Assembly: GCF_021535135.1 (NCBI RefSeq) | Contig: NZ_CP091036.1 | Span: 2,480,001 to 2,544,000 of the forward strand | Direction of reading: 5' to 3' | DNA length: 64,000 nt | DNA from: Antarcticibacterium sp. 1MA-6-2 | Lineage (GTDB): Bacteria; Bacteroidota; Bacteroidia; Flavobacteriales; Flavobacteriaceae | In this document: positions 9,893 through 20,168 of the stretch, piece after piece | Numbering within the stretch: the first letter of the stretch is position 1 | Layout: every line of letters begins with the position of its first letter | Made by a program: the position numbers and the translations under genes | The notes under the pieces: generated by a model | The model's input: only the letters and a program-made list of their open reading frames with translations | What the model was told of the DNA's origin: nothing | Database searches by the model: none

Positions 9893-12276
9893 CTACCACA
9901 TGGCAGCTTTCCCTTTTAATTTATCCCAGAACTTTTCTTTATGAGCCCCATAGATGTAGCCGTATTTGTTTCCATATCCAAAGTTTACCAGTTTCACATC
10001 ATTCAGCACAAAACTTACATCGTGAAGCTTACCGTCATTCCTTGCATCAATCGCAAAATCCAGAAGGCGCTTTTCTGAATAACCTGCACGTACCAGATAC
10101 AAAGTAAGATCAGCAAACTTGTTGATAAGGAAGGTATCTGTTACCAGCATCACTAAGTGCAGTATCTACTACTATATAGTCATACTCTGATCGTAAATTG
10201 GCAAACAGCTCATCGGCACGATTCTGTCTCCAGAGTTCTGATGGGTTGGGAGGAATACTTCCTGAAGCAAGTAAATTTAAATTAGAATGTAAGGATGATT
10301 CTTTGATCAATGATTCCAGTACTATTTCTTTGTTCACCAGGTAATCACTTATCCCTTTGTTGTTCCTGGCATCAGACTCATACCTTTGTAACTGTGGATT
10401 TCTAAGGTCTGCTCCCATGATCAGCACCTTCTTTCCGGCGTTTGCAAGAGTTAGTGCAAGGTTAAAAGCAACAAAAGTTTTCCCCTCTCCTTTTACACTG
10501 GAAGTTACAAAGAGCACATTGCCGCTATCGGTATTTGTGGAATTAACCAACAGGTATTGGAGGTTTGTATGTAAGATCCTGAAAGCTTCAGAGATCACAG
10601 ATCGGTCGTTTTTCGAAATAATCTCCTCTTCCTTCTTGCTCACTTTGGGGATCTCCCCTACTATTGGAATGATCTTCGCCACAGCCTGCATATCTTTCTG
10701 GCTCTCAACCTTATTGTTAAACAGGTTCTTCAGATAAATAATCAGGAAAGGAATAATAAAACCAAGAATAAGTGCTGCTAAAAGTATGATCTTTGATTTT
10801 GGGGAAACAGGTTCATTTAAGCTGTATGCACTGTCTACGATCTTTGCTTTAGGCGCAGTAACAGCCAAGGACAAACTTGTTTCTTCTCTTTTCTGCAATA
10901 AAAAAAGATAAAGTGCTTCTTTTATATTCTGCTGCCGCTCAATACCACGAAACTGTTTTTCTTTCCCGGGAACGGTAGCTATACGTCCGCCTATTATCGC
11001 AGCCTGTTGGTCCAGATCTTCCTTTGCAATCAACAGGTTAGACTTCATCCTGCGTAAGCTGGCAAGAACATTTTCCTTGATTTGGTCTATACTGTTGTTC
11101 AATCTCACGACTACCGGGTTGCGCTCTGTAGATCCGCTAAGGATCCTGTCACGTTCCAGTACTAAATTGTTGTATTCTGAAATAAGGGAATTTACTCCGG
11201 TTTCAGAAATCCCCAGGTTCGCAGGTAAAAGGTCAGATCCTGTTCCCGAGGTGATATATTCGATCATAGCGTTACTAAGCTCCAGCTGGGTAGCCACTTC
11301 CTGCTGCTGCTTGTTGTAGTCGCTCACATTTTCAATGAACATTTGGGACTCTGCCTGGATATCAGTGAGACGGTTAGTTTCTTTAAATTGCTCTTTTCCG
11401 GTTTCTACTGAGTCCAGTTCCCGGGTAATAATGTCCAGTCTATCTTCAATAAATTCAGCTGTATTACGGGCTACTAAGTTTTTGTCTTCAATTGCCTGGC
11501 GATTGTATTCCAGAATAAGTTGATCGAGAATATCCTGTGCTTTTTCCTTTACGGGATCCTGCAGGTTTAATTCTATTAAGCTGGAATTTTTATCGGTTAA
11601 GTTCAACTGCATTTTTTGTCTGTAAGCCGCTGAGACATTATCTACAGAAGAGAAAACTACCGTCACAGGAAAATAATATTCCGGGACGGCTTCAGGGTTT
11701 CTGTTTAAAACTACAGTACCAAAATCGAGATCTACGGGCTTACCATATTTAGCTTTAATTTCAGCACTAAGTCTCCTCATTTACAAGTTTGATACCACTT
11801 TCTTCATTTTCATGGATCTGAAATCTATAGGACTGCTTAAGTTTTTCTTCATCAAGCACCAATAGCTGTACCTCTACAGGTTTCTCCTGATAAACTTCAG
11901 AGGTCCTCACATTTCCATCTACAAAGTACTGAGTATTAAGCTGAAGCCCTTTCACTACCTGGTTCATCAGCTGTTTAGATCTCAGGATCCCCATTTCGTT
12001 CTCCAGGCTGTTTGTTCCCATTCCGCTAAGGAGTCCAAGGCTTTCAAAAGCAGCGAGTTCAGACATCGCTCCGCCGTTCTTTTCGTCTTTGATTATTATT
12101 GTTGCAGTAGTCTGATAAATGGGAGTAGAGTACCTTAAATAAAGAAAGGCCAGTAAAAGACACAGGACGACACTGCCTACAAAAGCAGGCCAGTAACGGG
12201 AATATTTTTGAAATTCCTCCCGAAGATCAATTTCTTCTTCCTGTGGTCGGTTCGGGGTGTATTGTTGTTGTGACAT
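9893..12276 (-). CDS. wzc: Wzc-type polysaccharide co-polymerase / tyrosine autokinase (two frame breaks)
   Basis: About 793 residues after repair. A Wzz domain (residues 15-120) has a transmembrane helix at about 32-50; a long coiled-coil periplasmic region follows, then a second helix (IILLAALILGFIIPFLIIY), then a BY-kinase domain. The kinase has Walker A-like SSVKGEGKTFVAFNLA, Walker A' VLIMGADLRNPQL and Walker B DYIVVDTA. In group 1/4 capsule systems Wzc controls Wzy-dependent chain length and export through Wza. Breaks: ACTAAGT at 11766-11772 and ACTAAGT at 10152-10158; the latter restores the canonical D-T-A-P-V-M-L-V-T-D. The tail has only a few tyrosines. It lies 3 bp downstream of wza. 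Confidence 0.92.
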
Positions 12277-12279
12277 AAT

Positions 12280-13065
12280 TTATCGGGTAATCAAAATAGC
12301 CAGGGAAATTAAAACAGAGGCTATGGAAATATAAACTGTAGCATTCCTGTTGTAGGCTGCACCCTGCTTTTGGGCGCCGTTCGGCTCAACATAAACCACA
12401 TCATTCTGTTGCAGGTAGTAAAAAGGGGAGTTCACCACGTTGGCGTCGGTAAGGTCGAGGTAAGCTGATTTAGTAACGCCGCCTTCTTCCCTCATAACCA
12501 GCACATTCTCCCTCATTCCGTAGATGCTCATATCGCCCGCAAGGCCTAAAGCTTTTGGCAAACTTAAATACTCATCCTGTATAGTAAAAGTTCCGGGACG
12601 GTTTACTTCTCCCAACACACTTACCTGGAAGTTGACAATCCTAACGTTGACAATAGGGTTCTGCACATAATCAGAGATTTGTTGCTTCAGTTTTGCCGCC
12701 AGTTCCTGTCGGTTCAGTCCTGCAACTTCTACCGTTCCCAAAATAGGAAATTCAATATTCCCTTCACTGTCCACCAGGTAACTTTGTAACTGTGGAGTTC
12801 CGGAGACTCTCATCTGTGCCTCTATTCCTGCGCCCATTGCAACTCCCACTACGGGTAAGTTAAAAGGCATAACAGCCTCGGGCTCGGGTCCGGAAACGGA
12901 AATCGTAAGCAGGTCATTTGGCTTAATACTTAAATTGCTCCTTGAAGCATCAGCCACCTGCTGCAAATCCTCAATGTTCTGAAAATAAGTGATCTTCTTC
13001 CCGGAAACACAGCTACTTACAAGCACTGCCAAAACCGAAAAAATAAAAAATTTGGGGAGTTTCAT
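12280..13065 (-). CDS. wza: Wza-like outer-membrane polysaccharide export lipoprotein
   Basis: 261 residues. A lipoprotein signal peptide ends in the lipobox LVSSC (residue about 19). It is followed by the Poly_export domain (KPNDLLTISV) and SLBB-type segments (NFQVSVLGEVNRPGTF), with a hydrophobic C-terminal helix (YISIASVLISLAILI). Such proteins form the outer-membrane or envelope-spanning channel for capsule or EPS. It is shorter than E. coli Wza (about 380), as is usual in Bacteroidota. It is translationally close to wzc (3-bp gap), and a TATATTTG -7 box lies 17 bp upstream. Confidence 0.92.
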   Translation of the reverse strand: MKLPKFFIFSVLAVLVSSCVSGKKITYFQNIEDLQQVADASRSNLSIKPNDLLTISVSGPEPEAVMPFNLPVVGVAMGAGIEAQMRVSGTPQLQSYLVDSEGNIEFPILGTVEVAGLNRQELAAKLKQQISDYVQNPIVNVRIVNFQVSVLGEVNRPGTFTIQDEYLSLPKALGLAGDMSIYGMRENVLVMREEGGVTKSAYLDLTDANVVNSPFYYLQQNDVVYVEPNGAQKQGAAYNRNATVYISIASVLISLAILITR

Positions 13066-13081
13066 TCAATATAACTTTTTG

Positions 13082-13089
13082 CAAATATA
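13082..13089 (-). promoter_or_regulatory. Candidate -7 element for wza-wzc
   Basis: Minus-strand TATATTTG matches TAnnTTTG, 17 bp from the wza start. The leader would be very short and no -33 TTG is obvious. Confidence 0.35.
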
Positions 13090-13294
13090 TATTTATGTTA
13101 AGGAAAACTTAATGTTCAGGATGTTAAATGTGAGGTCTCGGTTCATGGTTATTAGTTGTAGGTTATCAGTTGTAGGTTATCAGTTGTAGGTCTTAGTTCC
13201 TGAAACTGAAATCCTAAACTTTCGCCTCTTGTCCTCTTTACTTATTCAACCTGAACAAGAACTTCAAACTTAAAACATTGAACTATGAACCCTT

Positions 13295-14497
13295 TTACGA
13301 TGCTTCCACTAATTCTTTCTTGACTTTCTCTACCCTCTCAATCTTGATCCCCTCCATTCTTGGCACTGTAGTGTGAGTAGGTTTGGCTTCTCTGTCGGTT
13401 ATGATTTTTAACCTTGTAACCACCAAAAAGGTAAGGGAGTACATAAATACCACTACAAAAGTGAGCCATAGGTTGCTGAGTTTTGTCGACAGATAAAAAT
13501 AAGAGCTTATTACCAGCAGGTTATACATAGCAAGGCTAAAGCTGGCACGGAAGTGAGTCATACCTAAATCCAGTAAAATATGGTGAGCGTGATTACGATC
13601 TGCAGAGAAGGGACTTCTTTTATCCAGTAACCTTATAACAATCACCCTCAGGGTATCAAAAGCAGGTATAAACAGTACACTTGCAATAAGAAGTAACCTG
13701 TTGGCCGGAATATGTCCATCAGTTAAAATTTGAGTTTGCGGTGCCATTACTAACACTTTAATTGTGAGAAAAGCAAGGATCAAACCTATAACCAGCGAAC
13801 CGGAATCTCCCATAAAGATCTTTTTCCTGCCACGCGAGAAGTTAAACCTCATAAAGGCTGTAAGTATTCCCACCAGGCCTGTGCTTACCAGTACAAAATA
13901 AGAATTCCCGGTCGTATAAAAAATTCCCGCATATACTCCCGCAATTACGATCCCAACCATAGAGGCGAGGCCGTCAATCCCGTCAATAAGATTATAGGCG
14001 TTGATAAGAGCAATTGCAATAACAGCATTAATGGCATAACCCATTAACACAGGTATCTCATAGATGCCCCAAAACCCATGCAAATTTGACAGTTGCATTT
14101 CAGGAGAAAATATTAGAAAGCAAATAGCCGCCAATTGTCCAAAGAGTTTTACCCTGGCCGTAGAGATAACAAGGTCATCCTTGATCCCAACCATAAATAA
14201 AATAGTAATTGCAGCTATAAGATGGTTTCCTACATAGGTCAAACGTAGCGTTTGCAGCGTGGTAAGTAGCAGGATGAGCGTTACATAAAAAGCCACTCCC
14301 CCAAACGAAGGGGTAGCCGTTGAATGCGAACTGCGGTCATTTACCTGTGCCATTAAATTCTTCTCCTTACTCACCCAAAGAACTTTTGGGATTAAATAGT
14401 AGGTAAGGCAAAAAGCAATTAAGAACAGGCCTCCTATAAATAGTAAATTGTAAGTCCGAAACAATTCTACAATTGTTTCCTGATCAAGGATGTTCAT
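13295..14497 (-). CDS. MraY/WecA-family undecaprenyl-phosphate sugar-1-phosphate transferase
   Basis: 400 residues with about eleven transmembrane segments. Catalytic landmarks of polyprenyl-phosphate HexNAc-1-phosphate transferases are present: the Mg-binding D-D of GIKDDL (near 106), NAYNLIDGIDGLA (near 167), FMGDSGSL (near 228) and the loop histidines in RNHAHHILLD (near 302). It would attach the first sugar phosphate to undecaprenyl phosphate on the cytoplasmic face, starting repeat-unit synthesis. A dedicated MraY is excluded by context (no mur genes) rather than by motif alone. It is separated from wza by 229 bp containing TTGTAGGTTATCAG-like repeats. Confidence 0.9.
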   Translation of the reverse strand: MNILDQETIVELFRTYNLLFIGGLFLIAFCLTYYLIPKVLWVSKEKNLMAQVNDRSSHSTATPSFGGVAFYVTLILLLTTLQTLRLTYVGNHLIAAITILFMVGIKDDLVISTARVKLFGQLAAICFLIFSPEMQLSNLHGFWGIYEIPVLMGYAINAVIAIALINAYNLIDGIDGLASMVGIVIAGVYAGIFYTTGNSYFVLVSTGLVGILTAFMRFNFSRGRKKIFMGDSGSLVIGLILAFLTIKVLVMAPQTQILTDGHIPANRLLLIASVLFIPAFDTLRVIVIRLLDKRSPFSADRNHAHHILLDLGMTHFRASFSLAMYNLLVISSYFYLSTKLSNLWLTFVVVFMYSLTFLVVTRLKIITDREAKPTHTTVPRMEGIKIERVEKVKKELVEAS

Positions 14498-14730
14498 ATT
14501 AGTTGTTTTTGGATGTAAGTTACTTTTATGTTAGTACCAATCCGTAGGGGAAATCTGGTATTTTTGGTTGTAAAGTTCTAAGTTATAGGTTGTCAGTTAT
14601 AGGTTGTAGGTTCCTGTTTATAGGTTATGGGTTATTGGTCCTTTCTTTCGAATTCATCCGGCAGCCTTTCCTCTTTCCTTTTTTGCCTCTTTTACTCTTT
14701 AACTTTTAACTATTAAATCTTAACTATTTA

Positions 14731-15837
14731 CTAATCAAGGTTTTTCATCAAATTTGAATTATACTGCCTAAGCACATCTGAAATTCTCGGCATTCCAATC
14801 CTGTAACTTCTTGTAACGGGTTCTTCGTTATTATAATTGTATTCCCAGCGAAATTCTTCAGTTGTTCTTATCTCCAGGTGTCGATTTCTGTAAATCTTTC
14901 CGGGGAACAGTGGAAAGGCAATTTGAAAACCTGCTGTCGTTCCTAAATCGCTCCAGCCTCCGTGAAGTCCTACATCCACAGTTCCAAACTGCTTTATCAT
15001 ATCTGCTCTAATCCCCCTGTCGCCAAACATAAATTGACCGCCGCTCAGTTTAAAACTTAAATTTTGAAAATTGGGCCGGAACTCCACATCGGTAACCAAG
15101 TGAAGATCTTCCAGGTCTTCGGAATAAAATCCATCAGCATTCAGCCAGTAGAATCCTGTATAACCTGCCTCCAATCCAAAACTCCATTGACCATCTAAGG
15201 GAGCATACCTGTACTGGAAATCTATTCCGTAGGTGTCATAATAAAAAGTTCCCACACTTAAAGCCACGAAATGGCTGTTCACAGGCTGTATAAAATAGTG
15301 CAACATACTGGGAGCAAGCCGTGGCTTCATATCCTGTGCATCCAGGGAATTCTCTACCGGAATGCTAATCCCGGTTTGTACACTCAGCCCCGGGGCAAGA
15401 TAGATCCTGCTGTCCAGCACTACATTAAATTTTACCTGGAAAGGAGAGCTGTAATATCCAAACCTGGCGGAAAGATCGGGATGAATCCGGAAATGAAACC
15501 TGTAACCGCTAATTTCATCCCTGAAGAACCTCCTGTCTTCTTTACTCAGTGCACTAAATTCAAAAGTATCGGCCGTATAATTTCCTATCGGCCTGCTGTG
15601 ATGCAGGGGAACGAATATTAGTTCTTTTTGCTCTTCCTGCAGTAGCAGGTTAGCATACCGCATACTGTGAAATGGGCTTCGAAATTCCCGATGTTCAAAA
15701 TAAACTTTGGTGGTGTCTTTTTCCTGCTTTACCTGTACATTTTCAAATCCAGCTTCAAAAAGCTTTTTTTCGATGTCCTGTGCCTGCACTGCGCAACAAA
15801 AACAGGCAAGGCAAAAGCTAATCCAGTGTTTTCTCAT
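14731..15837 (-). CDS. YjbH-like exopolysaccharide barrel, C-terminal component
   Basis: 368 residues with a signal peptide (cleavage near AVQAQ). It is a beta-rich protein with alternating aromatic strands (HFVALSVGTFYYDTYGIDFQYRY, shown only in part). Landmarks such as GYTGFYW, GGQFMFGDRGIR and the C-terminal PLFPGK with a R/Y-rich end resemble the second half of YjbH (PF06082). In Enterobacteria YjbH is one protein of about 700 residues acting in EPS export. Here the two halves are separate genes whose ends overlap by 20 bp, each with its own signal peptide. The family assignment rests on my reading of the motifs, so moderate confidence. Confidence 0.65.
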   Translation of the reverse strand: MRKHWISFCLACFCCAVQAQDIEKKLFEAGFENVQVKQEKDTTKVYFEHREFRSPFHSMRYANLLLQEEQKELIFVPLHHSRPIGNYTADTFEFSALSKEDRRFFRDEISGYRFHFRIHPDLSARFGYYSSPFQVKFNVVLDSRIYLAPGLSVQTGISIPVENSLDAQDMKPRLAPSMLHYFIQPVNSHFVALSVGTFYYDTYGIDFQYRYAPLDGQWSFGLEAGYTGFYWLNADGFYSEDLEDLHLVTDVEFRPNFQNLSFKLSGGQFMFGDRGIRADMIKQFGTVDVGLHGGWSDLGTTAGFQIAFPLFPGKIYRNRHLEIRTTEEFRWEYNYNNEEPVTRSYRIGMPRISDVLRQYNSNLMKNLD

Positions 15838-16624
15838 AGCGTCGTAGACTACGGGGTGAGAAATCTAAATTTAGCTGGGTACTTACCTGGAAAGCCAGTT
15901 CCTTTGCTTCAAAAGTATAAGCCTGCAAATACAACCATTCTTTAAATTGTATAAAAGCACTAGGCATTAAATGTTCGGGTATCATATTCCAGCATTATTC
16001 CGCCGAAGCTGACAGGCATATAAGACAGGCCTCCAAAAAATCCCGTAAGGTAATTGCCATGTTTATAATCTGATTTTTCCCTTAACTCCAGGGATTTTAG
16101 AAAATCCTCCTGTTGAGAATTTTTCCTGATAACAAAAGGAGAACCGTAACCGCCTGTGACCTGAAAGTTTCCAATCCCGGTAAGGAAATTTTTTGTAACC
16201 ACTAAGTAATCGTGAGCCATAACCGGGGAAACTGATCCCGGTGGAGTCCAACCCAACACAATAGCCGGAATATATTTTTTCTCCCGCAACAGTCTAAACC
16301 TGAAATCCAGTTGCTTAGTCTCCAACCCCAATTTTGTCTGCCATCAGTGGCTTGGTAAGCTATGCTAAGATTTGCTTCCATAAAGGAAGTAAAGCTTATC
16401 CTGGCATTATAAAAGTTTACCGTATTCCTTTCCCCCGGAGAACTAAAAATAGAATACTTGTCAGGGAGGTAAGAAAACGTAAGCCCCAGTTCCCGGTCCT
16501 CCTGCCAGTGAGCAGTAGGAATGACCATTAAACCCGGTTTCCCCAGGAAGTTAAGTTGTGGAAAAGCGGAATGCCAGATGAGGCATCCCGCTGTAAAAAA
16601 TAAAATTCTAAACCTACTGTACAA
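15818..16624 (-). CDS. YjbH-like exopolysaccharide protein, N-terminal component (frame breaks)
   Basis: About 267 residues after repair, with a signal peptide ending near AFPQ. NFLGKPGLMVIPTAHW matches the 'G-x-x-G-L-x-x-x-P-T-A' opening of YjbH-type barrels; LDFRFRLLREKKYIPAIVLGW and DYLVVTKNF follow. Breaks: GCTTAGT at 16313-16319 with an extra A near 16337, and ACTAGGC at 15959-15965 (GCCGGT restores N-A-G-A-F). After repair the frame continues through AFIQFKEWLYLQAYTFEAK to a TAG at 15818, overlapping the next gene by 20 bp. The overlap indicates translational coupling and joint function. Confidence 0.7.
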
Positions 16625-17345
16625 ATGGTTCAGATTCCTTTGTTATTTCCGGCTTTTCGTAACCAAACCTGTACTTAAGGCTTAAACCTACTTCCGGCCC
16701 CTGGATAGAAACTTCATTATTTACTATTGGCCCATCCTGGTTCGCGCGATAGTTCTGGTTGTATGTTCCGGTATTATACCTTCCTTCCAGGGCTACCCCA
16801 AGCTTGTCTGAAAAATAATATTCCAAACCTGCCTTAAAGTTGACGCCATAATTATTACCGCTAAAAGTTTCAGGAGAAATTGATCCTGTCCCGCCGCTAA
16901 CTTCCCGGCTCACTTTGTTCTGAATAAAGTACCTGTTAATTCCAACTCCTGCAAAAAAATCAAAGTTGGTGGCAATTAGATCGCTTCCGCGGTATACAAG
17001 TCCCACAGAAACAGGAATAATGGTCTGTTCCATTTTTTCGGCTATGGTAAGTCCGTTACCAAAACTTTGCACACTCTCGTAATCGGCTGACCATACTCCA
17101 ACTCTTCCGTCTAAAGCTATACTTTTCCAAAGGTTTAATTCGGCACTTACAAAAGGCATTGCTGCTCCCTGTTTAAAGTCGCCTTCGCCTTCATAATTGG
17201 CTAAAAAAGCTCTTTCGTCAACGCCACTGTAAGAACGTTCCCAGTAGGAAACACCCAGGCCAAGATTGTTTAATTTTATTTGTGACTGACCATTATAGCT
17301 GATGAAGCCCAGGGCCAGTAATATTACTGCTGTATATTTTTTCAT
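16614..17345 (-). CDS. Outer-membrane beta-barrel protein
   Basis: 243 residues with a signal peptide (cleavage near GQSQ) and a porin-like 8- to 10-strand barrel pattern: GLGVSYWERS, LDGRVGVWSADY, NFDFFAGVGINRYF, GVNFKAGLEYYF and VGLSLKYRFGY. Its 3' end overlaps the YjbH-like N-component by 11 bp, so it belongs to the same envelope operon. The substrate is unknown. Confidence 0.75.
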   Translation of the reverse strand: MKKYTAVILLALGFISYNGQSQIKLNNLGLGVSYWERSYSGVDERAFLANYEGEGDFKQGAAMPFVSAELNLWKSIALDGRVGVWSADYESVQSFGNGLTIAEKMEQTIIPVSVGLVYRGSDLIATNFDFFAGVGINRYFIQNKVSREVSGGTGSISPETFSGNNYGVNFKAGLEYYFSDKLGVALEGRYNTGTYNQNYRANQDGPIVNNEVSIQGPEVGLSLKYRFGYEKPEITKESEPFVQ

Positions 17346-17376
17346 TTTAATAATTTCTCTGGTTAATTAGTTGGAA

Positions 17377-18449
17377 TTAGTTACCTGATCCCTGGTTGTG
17401 ACAGGAGTTAAGTGCGCTTGTAAGCAAAGTGTTTGCCTGAGCTTTAGCAGCGTCAAAAGCAGCTGTTACTTCAGCCGTACGAAGGGTTTTTCTCTCCTCG
17501 GCCCATGCTTTTTCTTCAGCCATGGTGTCTTCAAGTAATTCCAACACTAAATTATTCCACTCAATTAATGAAGCTCTTGCATCTATAGCATAAAGCAGGG
17601 TTAACTGACGGATCTGAGCCTCCAGTTCAAAATTTCCTGCAGCCGCAGCAGCATCAGCCGCCGCAAGAAGATCTACCAGGACAGTAGTTATATCTGCTGT
17701 ATTTGTAGCAAGACGTTCTTCCTGCTCTACCAGCCTTTGCTCATAACGCGTATCAGCCTCCCCTAATCTGCGGGTATAGTTGCCATCTACAATGGCAAGA
17801 TTTGCATCTCTCTGCGCCTCAAGATCTTCAATTTTAATCTCGTAAGATAGTCTGGCAGCATCTGCACAAGGTCCGCTTACGGACTGACTACGGATATCTG
17901 AATCATTAATATCATAAACAACAGCAGATTTATTTGCTGAAGAACTTATTCTGAAATCAGTACTAAAGTTAATAACGGGAAGTAATTGTCTTACTGAAGC
18001 TGGAAGGGAAAGTGCGTCTCTTACCGCCTGTAGATCTGAACTTAATTCGACAGATGGATCGAGAATATTGTTTATAGCTTCAGCGTCAAGATTTTGAGCA
18101 GCGGTATTTACGGCGGGTGGAAGTTGTTCAATAAAGGTTTCTACTTCCTCCAATTTAGCCTTTGTTGCTGCACTCACTTCTCCGCTTTCTCCAAGATCCA
18201 TTACTTCGTTTATGATAGCCTGGGTTTCTTCAGAGTTTGCCACCTCTCCCACTTCGGGTTCGGTAACTTCTTGGTCTTCATCCACAATGGTGGGAAGATC
18301 TCCTATTTGATCAAAATCGGTATTGACAAATTCATAAGGATCAATAAATTCCAGGTCTTTGGAACTACAGTTGATCAAAAACAACGAGCACAGGGCCAGG
18401 CAACAAAAGCTCAGCCTCCTGCGCTGCAGGGGGTAAATTTAAAATTCAT
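17377..18449 (-). CDS. Coiled-coil lipoprotein of the EPS locus (frame break at a C run)
   Basis: About 357 residues after repair. The annotatable frame starts at 18384 inside a hydrophobic stretch. Restoring one C in the run near 18430 joins it to an ATG at 18449, giving a basic-hydrophobic signal (LQRRRLSFCCLALC) and a lipobox LINC, so this is an exported lipoprotein. The mature part is acidic, then helical with strong coiled-coil character (LEAQRDANLAIVDGNY, RLGEADTRYEQRLVEQEERL). I recognise no catalytic domain. It lies 31 bp upstream of the barrel gene. Confidence 0.7.
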
Positions 18450-18605
18450 AAGATTAATTGGTTTGATTTAATTGTTAATAAATGGGGCTTCAGGATATGA
18501 TTTTTAAAGAATTTGCATAGTTATTAAAAATTACCTGCATATCCTAACAGGTTTTTCTTTAATTATAATGATTTTACATCACAACGTCAACTATTAATAA
18601 TTTAT

Positions 18606-19367
18606 TTAACGATTAATATAATATTTCTTAAATCCATTAAAAGCCCAATGCAAAAAGTAGTATGAGGACTTTATAATGCTAAAATTCTCAACCTCTCTGT
18701 AAATTTGCCACACATAGGGAATGAGCTTGCGTTTGCTTCTGGAAACCGAATCTTTCCTCATACGATAAGCTGCAAGAGGCTCTTGAATACCATAAGCAAA
18801 ATCCACCTCTTTCAAAATGGCTAACCACAATCCCCAGTCCTGTCTTTTATTCATTATCGGCATATAATATTTCCCTATCCTTTTAATATCAAGAAAGGCG
18901 GTCAAACAAGGAATAGGACAGGCTTTAAGGACATCTTGATATTTAACTTTATCTGGAACGATGAAGTCACTCAGTAACGGCTGCAGTGATTCATCCAGTC
19001 TCCGGTAGGAGGCAAATACAAATTCGTAATTATTATTCTGACAAGCATTCAAAGAATTTTCTAAAAATGAAGGGAACCAAATATCATCTCCATCTAAAAA
19101 CGTAAGAAAATCTCCAGTTGCTGCTTTTATTCCCTTGTTTCTTGAAACTGCAGGACCTGAATTAACTTCATTTTGAAAGAGTGTTACTCTTTTATCTTTT
19201 TGAGAAAATTCTTTAATATAAGACACCGTTTTGTCTAAAGAACAATCGTCAATAATAAGTAATTCCCAATTTTGATAAGTTTGATTAAAAATAGACGAAA
19301 TCGTTTCTTTTATATATTTTTCGGAATTAAAGGTTGGTGTAACGATGGATATTAATGGACCTTTCAT
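18606..19367 (-). CDS. Glycosyltransferase family 2
   Basis: 253 residues, GT-A fold. It has PLISIVTPTFNSEKYI at the N-terminus, LLIIDDCSLDKT, the NSGPAVSRNKGIKAA helix and the DxD-type metal site LDGDD (near 95). The C-terminal KRQDWGLWLAIL matches the E/D-D-W acceptor-base region of GT2 enzymes. It probably adds one sugar of the capsule repeat unit on the cytoplasmic face; donor and acceptor cannot be read from sequence. Confidence 0.9.
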   Translation of the reverse strand: MKGPLISIVTPTFNSEKYIKETISSIFNQTYQNWELLIIDDCSLDKTVSYIKEFSQKDKRVTLFQNEVNSGPAVSRNKGIKAATGDFLTFLDGDDIWFPSFLENSLNACQNNNYEFVFASYRRLDESLQPLLSDFIVPDKVKYQDVLKACPIPCLTAFLDIKRIGKYYMPIMNKRQDWGLWLAILKEVDFAYGIQEPLAAYRMRKDSVSRSKRKLIPYVWQIYREVENFSIIKSSYYFLHWAFNGFKKYYINR

Positions 19368-19421
19368 AAATTTTTTTGAAATTTCATCTGCTTATTATAG
19401 GTGTAAATATTCCTTTGATCA

Positions 19422-20165
19422 TTAAAAAAAAGCTCTCAAAAAATTCGTTTCGCTTTTATATTTATCATGTTTAGTAACAGCAAAATATAGGGCATACCAA
19501 AAAGCAAGGAAGGAACCTAATAATGCTTTTGTAACTTTTCCTCTATTTAAAAAATACTCAGAGTTGAATCCGTGGAACCATTCAGATTGCTCTTGTTTAA
19601 CAGCACCAATAACTAAAGGACAATAAATAATTTTTAACCCTTTTCGCAAACATTCGAACAAAAAAAGATTTTCTTCACCGGGACCATTTTTCGTACCTGA
19701 ACCAAAACGTAAATCGAATTGAATATTGTTTTCAATAATGGATTTTCTTTTAAAAGAGATTTGGCAGCTCCCTATGCGTAACGCTTGAGGATAACTAACC
19801 TTATAGCCTTTTTTAGGATAAATCTTTCCAGGATATTCTAACGCAAAGGCAATTATATCTGCGTCGGGGTTTGCTATATAAGCTTCCAAAATATCTCTCT
19901 CATAATTAGGCTTTAAAATCTCATCATCATCTACAAGTAAACATATCTCGTTTCTTGCCTTATTTATTGCCATATTTCTACTCCTAGAAAGACCTCTTTC
20001 TTGTGTGGCAATTATTCTAGCTTTCTTTCCGTCGCAATGAGAGAATTCTTGGATGGATTCTTTGTCAGTTTGATTAATAACTAAAACATCACTTGTCGCA
20101 TTTGCTGCATAAACTATACTTTTGTCTTTTTGATGCATACAAGCAATTAAAACTTCTAATTTCAT
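19422..20165 (-). CDS. Glycosyltransferase family 2 variant
   Basis: 247 residues. It begins LEVLIACMHQKD, followed by GLSRSRNMAINKA and the metal-binding LLVDDDE (near 99), consistent with the GT2-like family often written 'glycosyltransferase family A' in capsule loci. GPGEENLFLFE occupies the position of the catalytic-base region. A hydrophobic C-terminal stretch (LGSFLAFWYALYFAV) suggests membrane association. Start at 20165, 3 bp from the acyltransferase stop, in the same operon. Confidence 0.8.
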   Translation of the reverse strand: MKLEVLIACMHQKDKSIVYAANATSDVLVINQTDKESIQEFSHCDGKKARIIATQERGLSRSRNMAINKARNEICLLVDDDEILKPNYERDILEAYIANPDADIIAFALEYPGKIYPKKGYKVSYPQALRIGSCQISFKRKSIIENNIQFDLRFGSGTKNGPGEENLFLFECLRKGLKIIYCPLVIGAVKQEQSEWFHGFNSEYFLNRGKVTKALLGSFLAFWYALYFAVTKHDKYKSETNFLRAFF

Positions 20166-20168
20166 ATA

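Noticed and set aside
13295..14497. Peptidoglycan MraY
   Set aside because: Motifs do not separate it fully, but no mur, fts or other cell-wall gene is near and it sits within the capsule locus.
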